A stretch of DNA of 57,668 nucleotides from an uncultured Thalassolituus sp. (GTDB lineage: Bacteria; Pseudomonadota; Gammaproteobacteria; Pseudomonadales; Oceanobacteraceae): NCBI RefSeq assembly GCF_950066645.1, contig NZ_CATMFB010000020.1:1-57668 (forward strand), given 5' to 3'. Below, piece by piece: positions 10,867-19,189 of this stretch. Under the pieces are notes generated by a model. The model saw nothing but the letters and a program-made list of their open reading frames with translations, searched no databases and was not told the origin of the DNA. Position 1 is the stretch's first letter; every line of letters begins with the position of its first letter. The position numbers and the translations under genes are program-made.

Positions 10867-11702
10867 AATGACAACTCCGGTTGAAGAATAACGGGGATAC
10901 CCGTCAGAATCACAAGACACCAAAGAATCTGAGCACGACTTACCTGCTCATTAAATATCAGAGCCCCTGCCAACAGAGCGCCAATAATACCGATACTGCG
11001 TTTGACGGTTTCGATCACGCCGGCATCCAGGTCTGCCAAAGCCTGCCACTGAAAGACAACCGCGCCTACAAAAATCAACAACGCAGGAATCACCCGGATC
11101 ACACGCCCCGTCAATCTCGCCTGCAGGCCAGTCGTGACAGCAAACAGCATGAGAATCACCGAACCGGCCAAAGTCTGCACCAGGCCATGAAAAAAAGGGC
11201 CACTGTGAGCTAACGCCTGCTTATCAAACACGATACCCAGCCCCCAGCCAAAACACACCAGCAGCATCAGAATAAATGGTTTTCCTCTGACGTGATGCAG
11301 CCCGCCCTGCGCTCCTATGATGGCGACAATCGTGACCAGCATCGCCAGCCATTGCAGAAGTGTCATCGACTCGTTAAGTATGACCCCTGCAGCCAGCGTA
11401 GAAATAACGGGCGTTAATGCAAGCACCGGTATGACCCTGGCAATATCACCAAGTTTCAGTGCGGTAATAAATCCAAGCGCAGCAATCGCTGCAAGCACAG
11501 CAGCGATAAAGGAAGGTACCCAGTAATCCGCAGGAGCAACCCCCTCTGAGCTGAAGAACCACGCAGTCGCATAAAGAGGAATGGCTCCCACATTGAATGC
11601 CAGAGTCAGAGCCAGCGGGCTTTCAGAGGATGCCAGTGTTTTCCGGGCCAGATCAAACAGCGTCCAGCACAGGGCAGACGCAAACAGAAATATAAGAGCC
11701 AT
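10863..11702 (-). CDS. EamA/DMT-superfamily transporter
   Basis: This 279-residue protein is almost entirely hydrophobic, with about ten membrane helices in two EamA halves (IFLFASALCWTLFDLARKT opens the first; PFILMLLVCFGWGLGIVFDK opens the second). DMT-family members mostly export small metabolites, but the substrate cannot be told here. The gene lies 14 bp after the ABC permease gene and overlaps the DJ-1 gene by ATGA, so it belongs to the same minus-strand transcript as selD and mnmH. That context hints at, but does not show, a link to selenium or to redox-active metabolites. Confidence 0.85.
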   Translation of the reverse strand: MALIFLFASALCWTLFDLARKTLASSESPLALTLAFNVGAIPLYATAWFFSSEGVAPADYWVPSFIAAVLAAIAALGFITALKLGDIARVIPVLALTPVISTLAAGVILNESMTLLQWLAMLVTIVAIIGAQGGLHHVRGKPFILMLLVCFGWGLGIVFDKQALAHSGPFFHGLVQTLAGSVILMLFAVTTGLQARLTGRVIRVIPALLIFVGAVVFQWQALADLDAGVIETVKRSIGIIGALLAGALIFNEQVSRAQILWCLVILTGIPVILQPELSL

Positions 11703-11716
11703 AGGGTCAGCCTACC

Positions 11717-13204
11717 TTACATAAGCGGTGTGCGCAGCCCCGACCTTCTGCGTAGCCGACGGGAGAGGCTGTCGATGATGATATTCAGCACCGCCGCCAT
11801 CACAATCAGAAAGAAGGCTTTATCAAAGCGGATTTCTTCAAACGCCGAATCGACATAGAAGCCCAGCGTTGCGATACCGAGCACGCCCATCATGGCGCTT
11901 TCGCGCATGATCACTTCCCAGCGGTAAAACAGCAGCGCCAGAAATGCTGGATAACGTTGCGGAAGATCCTGATAGAAGAATCGCATCGCACCTGTTGGTG
12001 AATCCGGACGCTGAACCCTAGCGGCATCTTCGCTGTTGTTGGCCAACAGGAAGGCAATCAGACCGCCATTGTGAATACCCAGCGCCAGAATCGCCGGCAA
12101 GGCCGACGGACCGAAAATCAACATAAATACATAGGCCAGCATCAGCTCAGGCACCGACCGCAGTACCAGCAGCTTAAAGCGCCCCATCGGTCGGAAGCCG
12201 CCCACCAGCCAGCGACTCGCAAACGGGTAATACATAAGCGCCAGCAGCCCGCTCAATACCAGCGCTGCCTGCGTCACGGCCAATGTCTGCCACAACGCGG
12301 GCCAGACGTCTGACATAAAAACATTGCCGTACCACTGCCCTGTGGCGATTAAATCACCCCGCTGCAGAGCCTTTGGCCATAAATCCTCAGTGATAAATTG
12401 CCAGAAAAAGCTGGCATTTACCGGTGGCATTTCTGGTAACACCCAGATCGCAGCGGCAATAAATAACGGAATCAACTTAGGTCGCAGCCACAAGCGCACA
12501 CTGCCAATCAGCAACAGAAACACCCAGAGCACAGCCGCGGCTTCGCTGTACTGACCCTGTTTGAACGCGGTTTCCAGATGAAAACCTAGCGTGGGCAAGC
12601 CGATAAAGCCGAGGATTGCGCTGGAGCGCAAGGCGCACTCAAAGCGATAACGCACGTACGAAATAAGTTCTGGCCAGGCCTTGGGAATCAACCCATACAC
12701 ATAACGGCTGATACGCGGTGCATTACCAAACGTCTGTACGGTTTGTGGTGATTGCTGATGCAGAATATCCGCAAAAACTTTGGTAAAAATTCCAGTAAAA
12801 GGGATCAGGATCGCCAGTAACCCGGTCGTCGCACTTAAGCCCCAGACCTGCATAAACAGCAGCCCCCAGAAGACTTCGTGCACAGAACGGATGGATGCCG
12901 CAAAGACCCGCACGATGCGCCAATGAAACCACATCGCCAGAAATAACCCTAAAACAGCTGAGCCCGCCACAGCCAACAAAGCAAAGGCGACTGTGTGACC
13001 AAGGGCTAACGCAAGCTCGGGAATGTCCGGCCAATACGGAGTAATTAATCCCAGACCAATACGGCCCAGCTCCTGCCAGGGGTCTGGCCGGTAGAAATGA
13101 ATATCTGCAATAAACAGCGAAATAATAGCGACAACGATAAAGCCGCCGCTTAAACGGGCTAAGCGAGAAGCTGTTGAAACTTCACTGGCCAGTTCAGCGC
13201 GCAT
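11717..13204 (-). CDS. PhnE-type ABC transporter permease, duplicated (selenium oxyanion import candidate)
   Basis: This 495-residue inner-membrane permease contains two BPD_transp_1 units in one chain; the second half repeats the EAA-type loop (ESAMMGVLGIATLGFYVDSAF, compare RSSAILGFIGLPTLGFHLETAF). The phosphonate family often has such duplicated PhnE. I start at ATG 13204 (MRAELASEV), which overlaps the 3' end of the ATPase gene; the open frame further up to 13375 lies inside that gene. With the adjoining ATPase and binding protein it forms a complete importer next to mnmH and selD, a context associated with putative selenate/selenite uptake. Confidence 0.87.
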   Translation of the reverse strand: MRAELASEVSTASRLARLSGGFIVVAIISLFIADIHFYRPDPWQELGRIGLGLITPYWPDIPELALALGHTVAFALLAVAGSAVLGLFLAMWFHWRIVRVFAASIRSVHEVFWGLLFMQVWGLSATTGLLAILIPFTGIFTKVFADILHQQSPQTVQTFGNAPRISRYVYGLIPKAWPELISYVRYRFECALRSSAILGFIGLPTLGFHLETAFKQGQYSEAAAVLWVFLLLIGSVRLWLRPKLIPLFIAAAIWVLPEMPPVNASFFWQFITEDLWPKALQRGDLIATGQWYGNVFMSDVWPALWQTLAVTQAALVLSGLLALMYYPFASRWLVGGFRPMGRFKLLVLRSVPELMLAYVFMLIFGPSALPAILALGIHNGGLIAFLLANNSEDAARVQRPDSPTGAMRFFYQDLPQRYPAFLALLFYRWEVIMRESAMMGVLGIATLGFYVDSAFEEIRFDKAFFLIVMAAVLNIIIDSLSRRLRRRSGLRTPLM

Positions 13205-13877
13205 TATCGACCGCTTGAACAGACGGCCCACCGGAGTAGATCGAAGAAACCTGATCCAGAGTGACCGTATCCGCAGGCCAGTCGCCGACAATCCGCCCGT
13301 GCTGTAACGCAATAAGCCGGGTGAAATGCTTAAGCGCCAGTTCCGGGCTGTGAATCGCCACGACGGCTGTGTCATGTTCTCCCAGAACTAAACTCAACAG
13401 TTCATCACCCTGCGCCGGGTCAAGCGATGACACAGGTTCATCACCGAAAAATACCGGCTGTTTTCTGTAGAGCGCCCTGCCCAATGCCACACGCTGACGC
13501 TGACCACCCGAAAGTTTATCCGGCGAGGTTTTCAGCTTCTCTCCGATACCTAAGGCTTCTGCAATCATCGACACTTCACGACGACGATCCGCCCACGGCC
13601 GGATTAAATTCAGCAGGTTATAAATATTGCCATGGCGACTGAGTGCGCCCATGTAGATGTTCTGATACACCGACAGAATATCGACCAGAGCACTGTCCTG
13701 CGGGCAAAGCGCAATGTCTGCTGGACTCTGCTCCCACAAAAGCGAGAGCAGTGACGATTTACCGGCCCCTGACGGGCCGATAAGAGCAACTTTCTCACCG
13801 GCTGCGATATTGACACTGATATCGTGCAATACCCGCTGTTTGCCGTGATCCAGCGATGCGTGAGAAAGTTCAAACAC
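13194..13877 (-). CDS. PhnC-type ABC transporter ATP-binding protein
   Basis: The 227-residue ATPase has Walker A GPSGAGKS (34-41), the signature LSGGQRQR (about 122), Walker B VFFGDEP (about 142) and a switch His in VVAIHSPELA. It powers import through the PhnE-like permease whose start codon lies inside its 3' end. The start is a GTG at 13877, six bases after the stop of the binding-protein gene. It is a little shorter than classical PhnC. Substrate assignment depends on the binding protein and the selD/mnmH context. Confidence 0.88.
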   Translation of the reverse strand: MFELSHASLDHGKQRVLHDISVNIAAGEKVALIGPSGAGKSSLLSLLWEQSPADIALCPQDSALVDILSVYQNIYMGALSRHGNIYNLLNLIRPWADRRREVSMIAEALGIGEKLKTSPDKLSGGQRQRVALGRALYRKQPVFFGDEPVSSLDPAQGDELLSLVLGEHDTAVVAIHSPELALKHFTRLIALQHGRIVGDWPADTVTLDQVSSIYSGGPSVQAVDNAR

Positions 13878-13882
13878 GAAAA

Positions 13883-14740
13883 TTACTCGCCCAGCAGGCC
13901 GATGGCTTCACCGGTTGCCTTAATAGGCGCGTAATCGTCGTTGCTGGCTGGTACAAAGCTTTCACGCGGGAAGCTCGCCAGCAGGTCTTTGTCTTTCATA
14001 TTCAGCAGAGCGTCGGTGACTTTCTGAGTAAAACCTTCGCCATAACGGGCATCAACATCGCCACGGATCGTCCACTGATAATCCGGGTACGTCGGCGTGG
14101 TCCAGATGACTTTTACTTTCTCAGGGTCAGTCGAGCCCTCTGCGACGCGGTTATCGTAAACGCTGTAGTTCACCGCGCCCACTTCAAAGGCACCGCTTTC
14201 AACCTGAGTGACAGTACGGCTGTGATCGCCCGAAAAACCAACACGCGCGAATACGTCTTCTGGCGCGCCCATGTTTTCACGGATATGAAATTCCGGCATC
14301 AGACGGCCAGAGGTCGAACCTTTGGAACCAAAAGTAAAGGTCTTACCTTTAATGCCCTGCGGGAATTCTTCAGACGCTTCCAGGCCGGTCGATACGTTCG
14401 CAATAATGTAAGTTTTAAAGAACTGGTCTTCGTAACCCTGAGCAATCGCGGTAGAACCCGGCACTAATTCACGCGCCTGCACACCTGACAGACCACCAAA
14501 CCACGCCAGCTGAACCTGATCATTACGGAATGCCGTGATCGCCGCAGGGTACGACTTCACAGGAATGTATTTAACGTCGACACCCAACTCCGCTGCCAGA
14601 TAGTCTGCAACCTTACCAAAGCGCTCATTCAGGCGGCTTTCATCTTCATCAGGGATCGCAGTGAAGGTAAAAGTTTCTGCCAGTGCACTTGTTGCCAGTA
14701 AGGTCATCAGACCACCCAGCATCCATTGTCGGATTTTCAT
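13883..14740 (-). CDS. PhnD-like periplasmic binding protein, probable selenate/selenium oxyanion binder
   Basis: The 285-residue protein has a Sec signal peptide (MKIRQWMLGGLMTLLATSALA) and a PhnD-like type 2 periplasmic fold (AIPDEDESRLNERFGKVADYL, AWFGGLSGVQARELVPGS, FGSKGSTSGRLMPEF). Phosphonate binders share this fold. From memory, a TIGRFAM model exists for a subfamily (putative selenate ABC transporter binding protein) that occurs beside selD and ybbB/mnmH, exactly as here. The gene starts 46 bp after mnmH and feeds straight into the ATPase gene. The selenium substrate is therefore context-based; phosphonate or phosphite remain alternatives. Confidence 0.82.
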   Translation of the reverse strand: MKIRQWMLGGLMTLLATSALAETFTFTAIPDEDESRLNERFGKVADYLAAELGVDVKYIPVKSYPAAITAFRNDQVQLAWFGGLSGVQARELVPGSTAIAQGYEDQFFKTYIIANVSTGLEASEEFPQGIKGKTFTFGSKGSTSGRLMPEFHIRENMGAPEDVFARVGFSGDHSRTVTQVESGAFEVGAVNYSVYDNRVAEGSTDPEKVKVIWTTPTYPDYQWTIRGDVDARYGEGFTQKVTDALLNMKDKDLLASFPRESFVPASNDDYAPIKATGEAIGLLGE

Positions 14741-14786
14741 CGAGTTTTCCTGTGTTATTTAGGGGTTAGTCAAAGGTTTAAAAAAG

Positions 14787-15890
14787 TTATCGTTTTACCG
14801 AATCGGAGTTCAGGAAGTCACGGACTTCATCGAATGTGCCGCGAATTAGAATACGGCCAGCCTTTTTACTCAACTGCCAGCGGTACATAGGATCGTAATA
14901 CTCTTCCAGCATGGGCTGAATCCAGTCACGATGCAGGCCTGGGTCGCCCCTTTCGTGCTGAGCCAGGGCCGCTTCTAACGTCTCAGTCATGGCCTTATGG
15001 CGAACGCCGCCAAGACGGCGCTCAACTTTACCCATACTGGTGCGCAGGTCATCAGCGAAGGCAGCAAAACCTTCTTCTTCGCCGACTTCGCTTTGCCATT
15101 CAGCGAGTTTATCCAGAATATAATTATTGAAGCTGTGCTCGACACGTTGCTCCATCGTCGCTTCAACCACAGCCAGAGGTGATTTCGCCATTTCAGCGCG
15201 CAGCCGTTCCGGCAAAGCACAGCGACCAATCAGCAGACTCTCGTCTTCAAGCACAACCGGGCGATCAGGATGCGTGTCTTCGTGGCGCAGAAAATCAACT
15301 GCCACCGCGTTTTCAAAACCGATCTGCGGGGGCTGCGCCGTGGCGCGCTTGCCAAACGTGCTTCCACGATGATTCGCAATGCCTTCCAGATCGACATGCC
15401 CGTTGACCTGTTTAATCAACTCGGTTTTGGCGCAACCGGTTTCACCCGCCACAACAATCAATGGCTGCTCAACCGCGACGCGATCCAGGGTATCAATGAG
15501 GAAACGACGCATGGCTTTGTAGCCACCGGTGATGCGCGGATAGTCACACCCGGCGTCTTTCAGCCATTGCTGGGTGATCTGACTGCGCAGCCCCCCACGA
15601 AAACAATAGAGATAGCCGTCTGGATTCGCTTTGGCGAAGGCCAGCCACTTTTCCAGACGTTCCTGCTTGGTCTCGCCAGAAACCAGCTGATGACCGAGCT
15701 TAATCGCTTCGTCCTGACCCTTCTTTTTATAACAGGTACCGACCTTCGCCCGTTCCTGATCCGTCATTAACGGCAGGCTCACCGTATGTGGAAACGCACC
15801 CTTCTTAAACTCAAGAGGCGCTCGCGTATCCATCATGGGCGTATCTTTCAGAAACAGGGCTTTGAAATCAGCGGTATCTGCACGGCTCAT
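14787..15890 (-). CDS. mnmH: tRNA 2-selenouridine synthase
   Basis: MnmH (SelU, YbbB) replaces sulfur by selenium at the wobble 2-thiouridine of tRNA-Lys, -Glu and -Gln, using selenophosphate made by SelD. At 367 residues it is normal length. It has an N-terminal rhodanese domain with the catalytic Cys96 in YCFRGG, and a P-loop domain starting at [13 protein letters not shown]. The start codon overlaps the selD stop (ATGA), so the two are coupled. No selA or selB is seen in this window, so selenium may be used for tRNA modification rather than selenocysteine. Confidence 0.96.
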   Translation of the reverse strand: MSRADTADFKALFLKDTPMMDTRAPLEFKKGAFPHTVSLPLMTDQERAKVGTCYKKKGQDEAIKLGHQLVSGETKQERLEKWLAFAKANPDGYLYCFRGGLRSQITQQWLKDAGCDYPRITGGYKAMRRFLIDTLDRVAVEQPLIVVAGETGCAKTELIKQVNGHVDLEGIANHRGSTFGKRATAQPPQIGFENAVAVDFLRHEDTHPDRPVVLEDESLLIGRCALPERLRAEMAKSPLAVVEATMEQRVEHSFNNYILDKLAEWQSEVGEEEGFAAFADDLRTSMGKVERRLGGVRHKAMTETLEAALAQHERGDPGLHRDWIQPMLEEYYDPMYRWQLSKKAGRILIRGTFDEVRDFLNSDSVKR

Positions 15891-16954
15891 GCACGAACCT
15901 CGACCCGCACCAGACCATCAGACGCTTCCACCAGTTCACCAATGCAAGTGTTCTGCAGACCTTCAGCCGCAAGAATGGCCTCGACCTCGGCAGCTTGCTC
16001 CGGGCGTACGGCAATCAGCAGACCGCCACTGGTCTGAGGGTCGCAGACGATCGCGCGCTGTTCATCCGTTAACACAGAGAGCTTCTCGCCATAACTATCG
16101 AAGTTACGATCAGTCCCGCCTGGCATCGAACCCTGCGCGATATAGTCTTTGACTGGAGCCATGACAGGCAGTGCGTTGTAGTTGACCACAGCATTCACGC
16201 CACTGCCCTCGCAGATCTCAAGCAAGTGCCCCCCAAGGCCAAAGCCTGTGACGTCAGTCAGAGCCTCTACCCCCGGCAACGCGGAGATCTTCTCCCCGAC
16301 TTTATTCAGGATGCACATCGTATCGCGCGCCAGAAACTCGTGCTCAGGCTTCAGAAGTTTCTTCTTCTGCGCCGTAGTCAGCACACCGACACCTAATGGC
16401 TTAGACAGGTACAGCTTACAGCCAGCCGTCGCGCGGTTGTTCTGCTTAAGCTTGTCGATATCAACGATGCCGGTGACGGCCAGGCCAAAAATCGGTTCAG
16501 GCGAATCGATACTGTGACCACCCGCCAGCGGAATACCCGCATCGGCACAGGCCTGACGACCACCATCAACCACCTTCTGAGCGACCTCTGGTGGCAGAAG
16601 GTTTACCGGCCAGCCCAGAATGGCAATCGCCATTAATGGCTTACCACCCATGGCATAAATGTCTGAGATAGCGTTCGTCGCCGCGATACGGCCAAAATCG
16701 AAGGGATCATCCGCGATGGGCATAAAGAAATCAGTGGTGCTCAGCACCGCCTGACCGTTGCCAATGTCGTAGGCGGCAGCATCATCTTTTGAACTGTTGC
16801 CAACGAGAAGATTCGGGCTATCCGGCAGACTCAGCTGAGATGCCAGAATAGTATCCAACACCTTAGGCGAGATCTTACAGCCACAACCCGCACCGTGACT
16901 GTACTCCGTAAGACGGACAGCAGAAGAATCAGACAAGAGACGCACCTCAGACAC
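15887..16954 (-). CDS. selD: Selenide, water dikinase (selenophosphate synthase)
   Basis: SelD makes selenophosphate from selenide and ATP, the donor for MnmH. The sequence follows E. coli SelD closely: [15 protein letters not shown] with the catalytic first Cys present as Cys (not selenocysteine), [14 protein letters not shown] and [10 protein letters not shown]. The start is uncertain: the frame is open to 17032, but SelD proteins begin close to MSE-RLTQYSHGAG, so GTG 16954 (VSEVRLL) or GTG 16945 is more likely than the ATG at 17032; no strong ribosome site distinguishes them. It is the first gene of the selenium operon. Confidence 0.94.
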   Translation of the reverse strand: MSEVRLLSDSSAVRLTEYSHGAGCGCKISPKVLDTILASQLSLPDSPNLLVGNSSKDDAAAYDIGNGQAVLSTTDFFMPIADDPFDFGRIAATNAISDIYAMGGKPLMAIAILGWPVNLLPPEVAQKVVDGGRQACADAGIPLAGGHSIDSPEPIFGLAVTGIVDIDKLKQNNRATAGCKLYLSKPLGVGVLTTAQKKKLLKPEHEFLARDTMCILNKVGEKISALPGVEALTDVTGFGLGGHLLEICEGSGVNAVVNYNALPVMAPVKDYIAQGSMPGGTDRNFDSYGEKLSVLTDEQRAIVCDPQTSGGLLIAVRPEQAAEVEAILAAEGLQNTCIGELVEASDGLVRVEVRA

Positions 16955-17046
16955 ACACAAACAAAGCCGGCATGATACCTGAGGAGTACCGTTACGGCGA
17001 ATGGGGGTGTCATCTCCACGCCGACATCTCATTGCCGCGCAGACAT

Positions 17047-17300
17047 GTCATTGCCGCGAACGCGGTAATCCAGCACACACCTTCTTGTCATCGCCGCGAA
17101 CGCGGTAATCAAACGCCCACCTTGTCATTACCGCGAACGCGGTAATCCGGCGCACACCTCGCCATTGCCGCGAACGCGGTAATCCAGCGCACACCTTGTC
17201 AATGCCGCGAACGCGGTAATCCAGCACACACCTTGTCATTGCCGCGAACGCGGTAATCCAGCGCACACCTTGTCATTGCCGCGAACGCGGTAATCCAGCG
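17047..17300. repeat. 37-bp tandem repeat cluster with CGCGAACGCG palindromes (about 7 copies)
   Basis: Copies begin at 17047, 17087, 17124, 17161, 17198, 17235 and 17272; spacing is 40 bp, then 37 bp five times, and the last copy is partial. Each holds ATTGCCGCGAACGCGGTAAT, a near palindrome, followed by a CCAGCGCACACCTTGT-like linker. Linkers are almost identical between copies, so this is a simple tandem array and not a CRISPR. The core belongs to a widespread proteobacterial dispersed palindrome type (CCCGCGAACGCGGG-like). A fragment of the same core (ATTGCCGCG) lies just left at 17031. The stretch 16955-17316 holds no convincing gene besides this. Confidence 0.9.
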
Positions 17301-17316
17301 TCCTGTATATCAACAA

Positions 17317-17706
17317 TCACCAGCTCCGGTTCTGTACTTCTACGCTCAGATTACACAGATGAATCTCGAACCATAGTCGGAACAAACCAGTATCAGCGTC
17401 ACTCTCTGTCGAGTAGTTGTTCACCTGAAAGAGACACTCGGTTGCATCTTCAAGCTCCGCTCGGAAGATCCCAAGTGCCGCAACGATAGATTCGGGCGAG
17501 ACTTTCTTAAGCACCTCGCCATTCACTACAGATTTCGCACCAACCCTGTATATAAGAGGAGTTCTTGATTTTTCTACAGGCGAATACTCCGACGAATACA
17601 CCCTGACCTCTTCATCCTCGGTACTGGCCAGTGAACGATATTCAGAGAACACACCATCTCGTAAAACCTGCTCAATCATTGCTACCGATACATCAGACAC
17701 TTTCAT
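17317..17706 (-). CDS. Hypothetical protein, toxin-immunity neighbourhood
   Basis: This is a 129-residue acidic soluble protein with no signal peptide and no motif I recognise. It overlaps the 3' end of the Imm11-like gene by 14 bp, which argues for translation from the same mRNA as the toxin and immunity genes. Small acidic proteins in such positions are often extra immunity proteins, but that is only an inference. The downstream side runs directly into the 37-bp tandem repeats. Confidence 0.6.
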   Translation of the reverse strand: MKVSDVSVAMIEQVLRDGVFSEYRSLASTEDEEVRVYSSEYSPVEKSRTPLIYRVGAKSVVNGEVLKKVSPESIVAALGIFRAELEDATECLFQVNNYSTESDADTGLFRLWFEIHLCNLSVEVQNRSW

Positions 17707-18292
17707 TAAAAACTCCGTTTACATTTAAAAAATTAAGACCCGTCAGCCCTCCATCCTCGCACAAACGCTTGAATCCATCAGTAGCAAAACTATGAATTAA
17801 TTTCTCTTCCTTCATTTTAAAAATGTCAACGTCACTTAAAAGGTCTTTACAGACCTTCACTCCGGACACGCCCAGGTGAACACCAGAATCTATAACGCTC
17901 ACTGCGCTGCTGCTATCTACCGAATCACTGTTTAGTACCTGCAAAGTATTAAACATGTAATATTTATCACCACCAACCATCACAGGTAAAAACTCACCAG
18001 CATCACGTATATTTTCGAAAAGCAACTCATAAGCCAGTTCATTGATCACAAGATTCCCCAGAGCCCAAATTGAAATATCCGGGATTTTTTCTAAGTCACC
18101 GGTAAACCCTTCCCCCCTATAAAACTGCCCCACAGGTTCAACCCACTCTGACAATCGTGGCTTAGCGCGAAACCTCTGACTATACCCTGGCATCTTTCCA
18201 AGCAAATCATCTATATCAAAATCAAAAGAATAGAAATTCTCAAAGTCAGCTTCTAGTTTATAGATCATTATTAAATATTCTTTTTCAACCAA
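17693..18292 (-). CDS. Imm11/DUF1629-like immunity protein
   Basis: The 199-residue sequence follows the DUF1629 (immunity protein 11) pattern as I recall it: an internal PDISIWALGNLVINELAYELL (the ligand-like iPDi...viNe core), GEFLPVMVGGDKYYMFN, a conserved Asp-Ser run, and a C-terminal DGFKRLCEDGGLTGLNFLNV. Proteins of this family neutralise polymorphic nuclease toxins. The gene follows the AHH nuclease gene, overlapping its 3' end by 22 bp, as expected for a toxin-immunity pair. AT content is visibly higher than in the flanking core genes, consistent with transfer. Confidence 0.75.
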   Translation of the reverse strand: MVEKEYLIMIYKLEADFENFYSFDFDIDDLLGKMPGYSQRFRAKPRLSEWVEPVGQFYRGEGFTGDLEKIPDISIWALGNLVINELAYELLFENIRDAGEFLPVMVGGDKYYMFNTLQVLNSDSVDSSSAVSVIDSGVHLGVSGVKVCKDLLSDVDIFKMKEEKLIHSFATDGFKRLCEDGGLTGLNFLNVNGVFNESV

Positions 18293-18897
18293 TCATAGTA
18301 TTCAGCCTCATCAATCTCTTGCTGAAGCTTAATCTCATCTTTAATATTGCCGTGCAATAGTTGAGTACGGACAGTATTCAGAAAAGCCCTGACTTGAGCA
18401 TCATCCATCAATGCACCTATAGCATGTTCAAGCCAGCGGTAATATCGCTGCCTATGTATTCTGTTGTGACCAATTGCATCAGGGTAAATAGTTGGCCGCG
18501 CATCCAACTTGGTTTTAGGCATCCAGGTACCGTTATCAGGATCATCAATTCTGATCGAAAAGTCATCTTCCGAAATCAACAATCGCACTGCCACAGCCTC
18601 TCGATGCGTTGCCGATACGATGTGGTGAGCCTCCCACCTGGGACCGGGCCGGGAAAAACCAGTTACCCTCAGAAACTTCCCTAGCCTCTCCGACGAATGT
18701 CGCTCCCTGAATAGCTCCGCAGTGGTCATCTGAAACCCACCCCTCCGGTACTCTTCAAGTTTCGAGGCAAGACGGGAACTGTTCATCCTTGCGAACTTTG
18801 ACTCCACCTTCTTGAAGACCCTATAACTATTGTCCTCATGACTCTTCGATTTAGCGTCGTCCATCGTATCTCGCAATACTTCCTTTATAGCACTCAT
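18271..18897 (-). CDS. AHH-type nuclease toxin (HNH/ENDO VII fold), stand-alone
   Basis: About 208 residues from ATG 18897 (MSAIKEVLRD), which I prefer to the open frame up to 18963 because a GGGAT ribosome-site-like stretch precedes it and the upstream residues look like untranslated AT-rich DNA. The C-terminal half has the AHH signature: WEAHHIVSATHREA with paired His, then a WMPKTK segment and the distal HNRIHRQRYYRW with two further His and Tyr. AHH domains act as DNase or RNase tips of polymorphic toxins. No delivery domain (VgrG, PAAR, RHS) is attached, so it may be a detached cargo toxin or an orphan tip. It is followed by an Imm11-like gene. Confidence 0.75.
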   Translation of the reverse strand: MSAIKEVLRDTMDDAKSKSHEDNSYRVFKKVESKFARMNSSRLASKLEEYRRGGFQMTTAELFRERHSSERLGKFLRVTGFSRPGPRWEAHHIVSATHREAVAVRLLISEDDFSIRIDDPDNGTWMPKTKLDARPTIYPDAIGHNRIHRQRYYRWLEHAIGALMDDAQVRAFLNTVRTQLLHGNIKDEIKLQQEIDEAEYYDWLKKNI

Positions 18898-19189
18898 TGT
18901 CTCTATCCCTTGAAAACGAAGAAACCATATACACTCAAACATATAGAATAGTATTACAATCACGTCGATATAAGAACCCTTATCATAGCGACACGGCCAT
19001 ATATTATTGCCTCACCATTGAAAGATAGTAAGATAAAACAGTCACTTCGAAACGACCTACAGAAATTAATACAATTGATATATGCTACACAACATATCAA
19101 CGTATTCCTCAGGAATTCGTTTTCAGTAGCGGTTTTTTTCGATAGACTACACAACCGGTTTATTATAAATAAATCAGGGTGGCTTCGGT

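Noticed and set aside
17048-17266. 72-codon ORF with repeated AFAAMTR/RVRG units
   Set aside because: Product of the 37-bp tandem repeats; the repeat length being divisible with a remainder makes the peptide cycle between frames.
17047-17300. Second CRISPR array
   Set aside because: The linkers between palindromes are nearly identical and only about 17 bp; there are no unique spacers.
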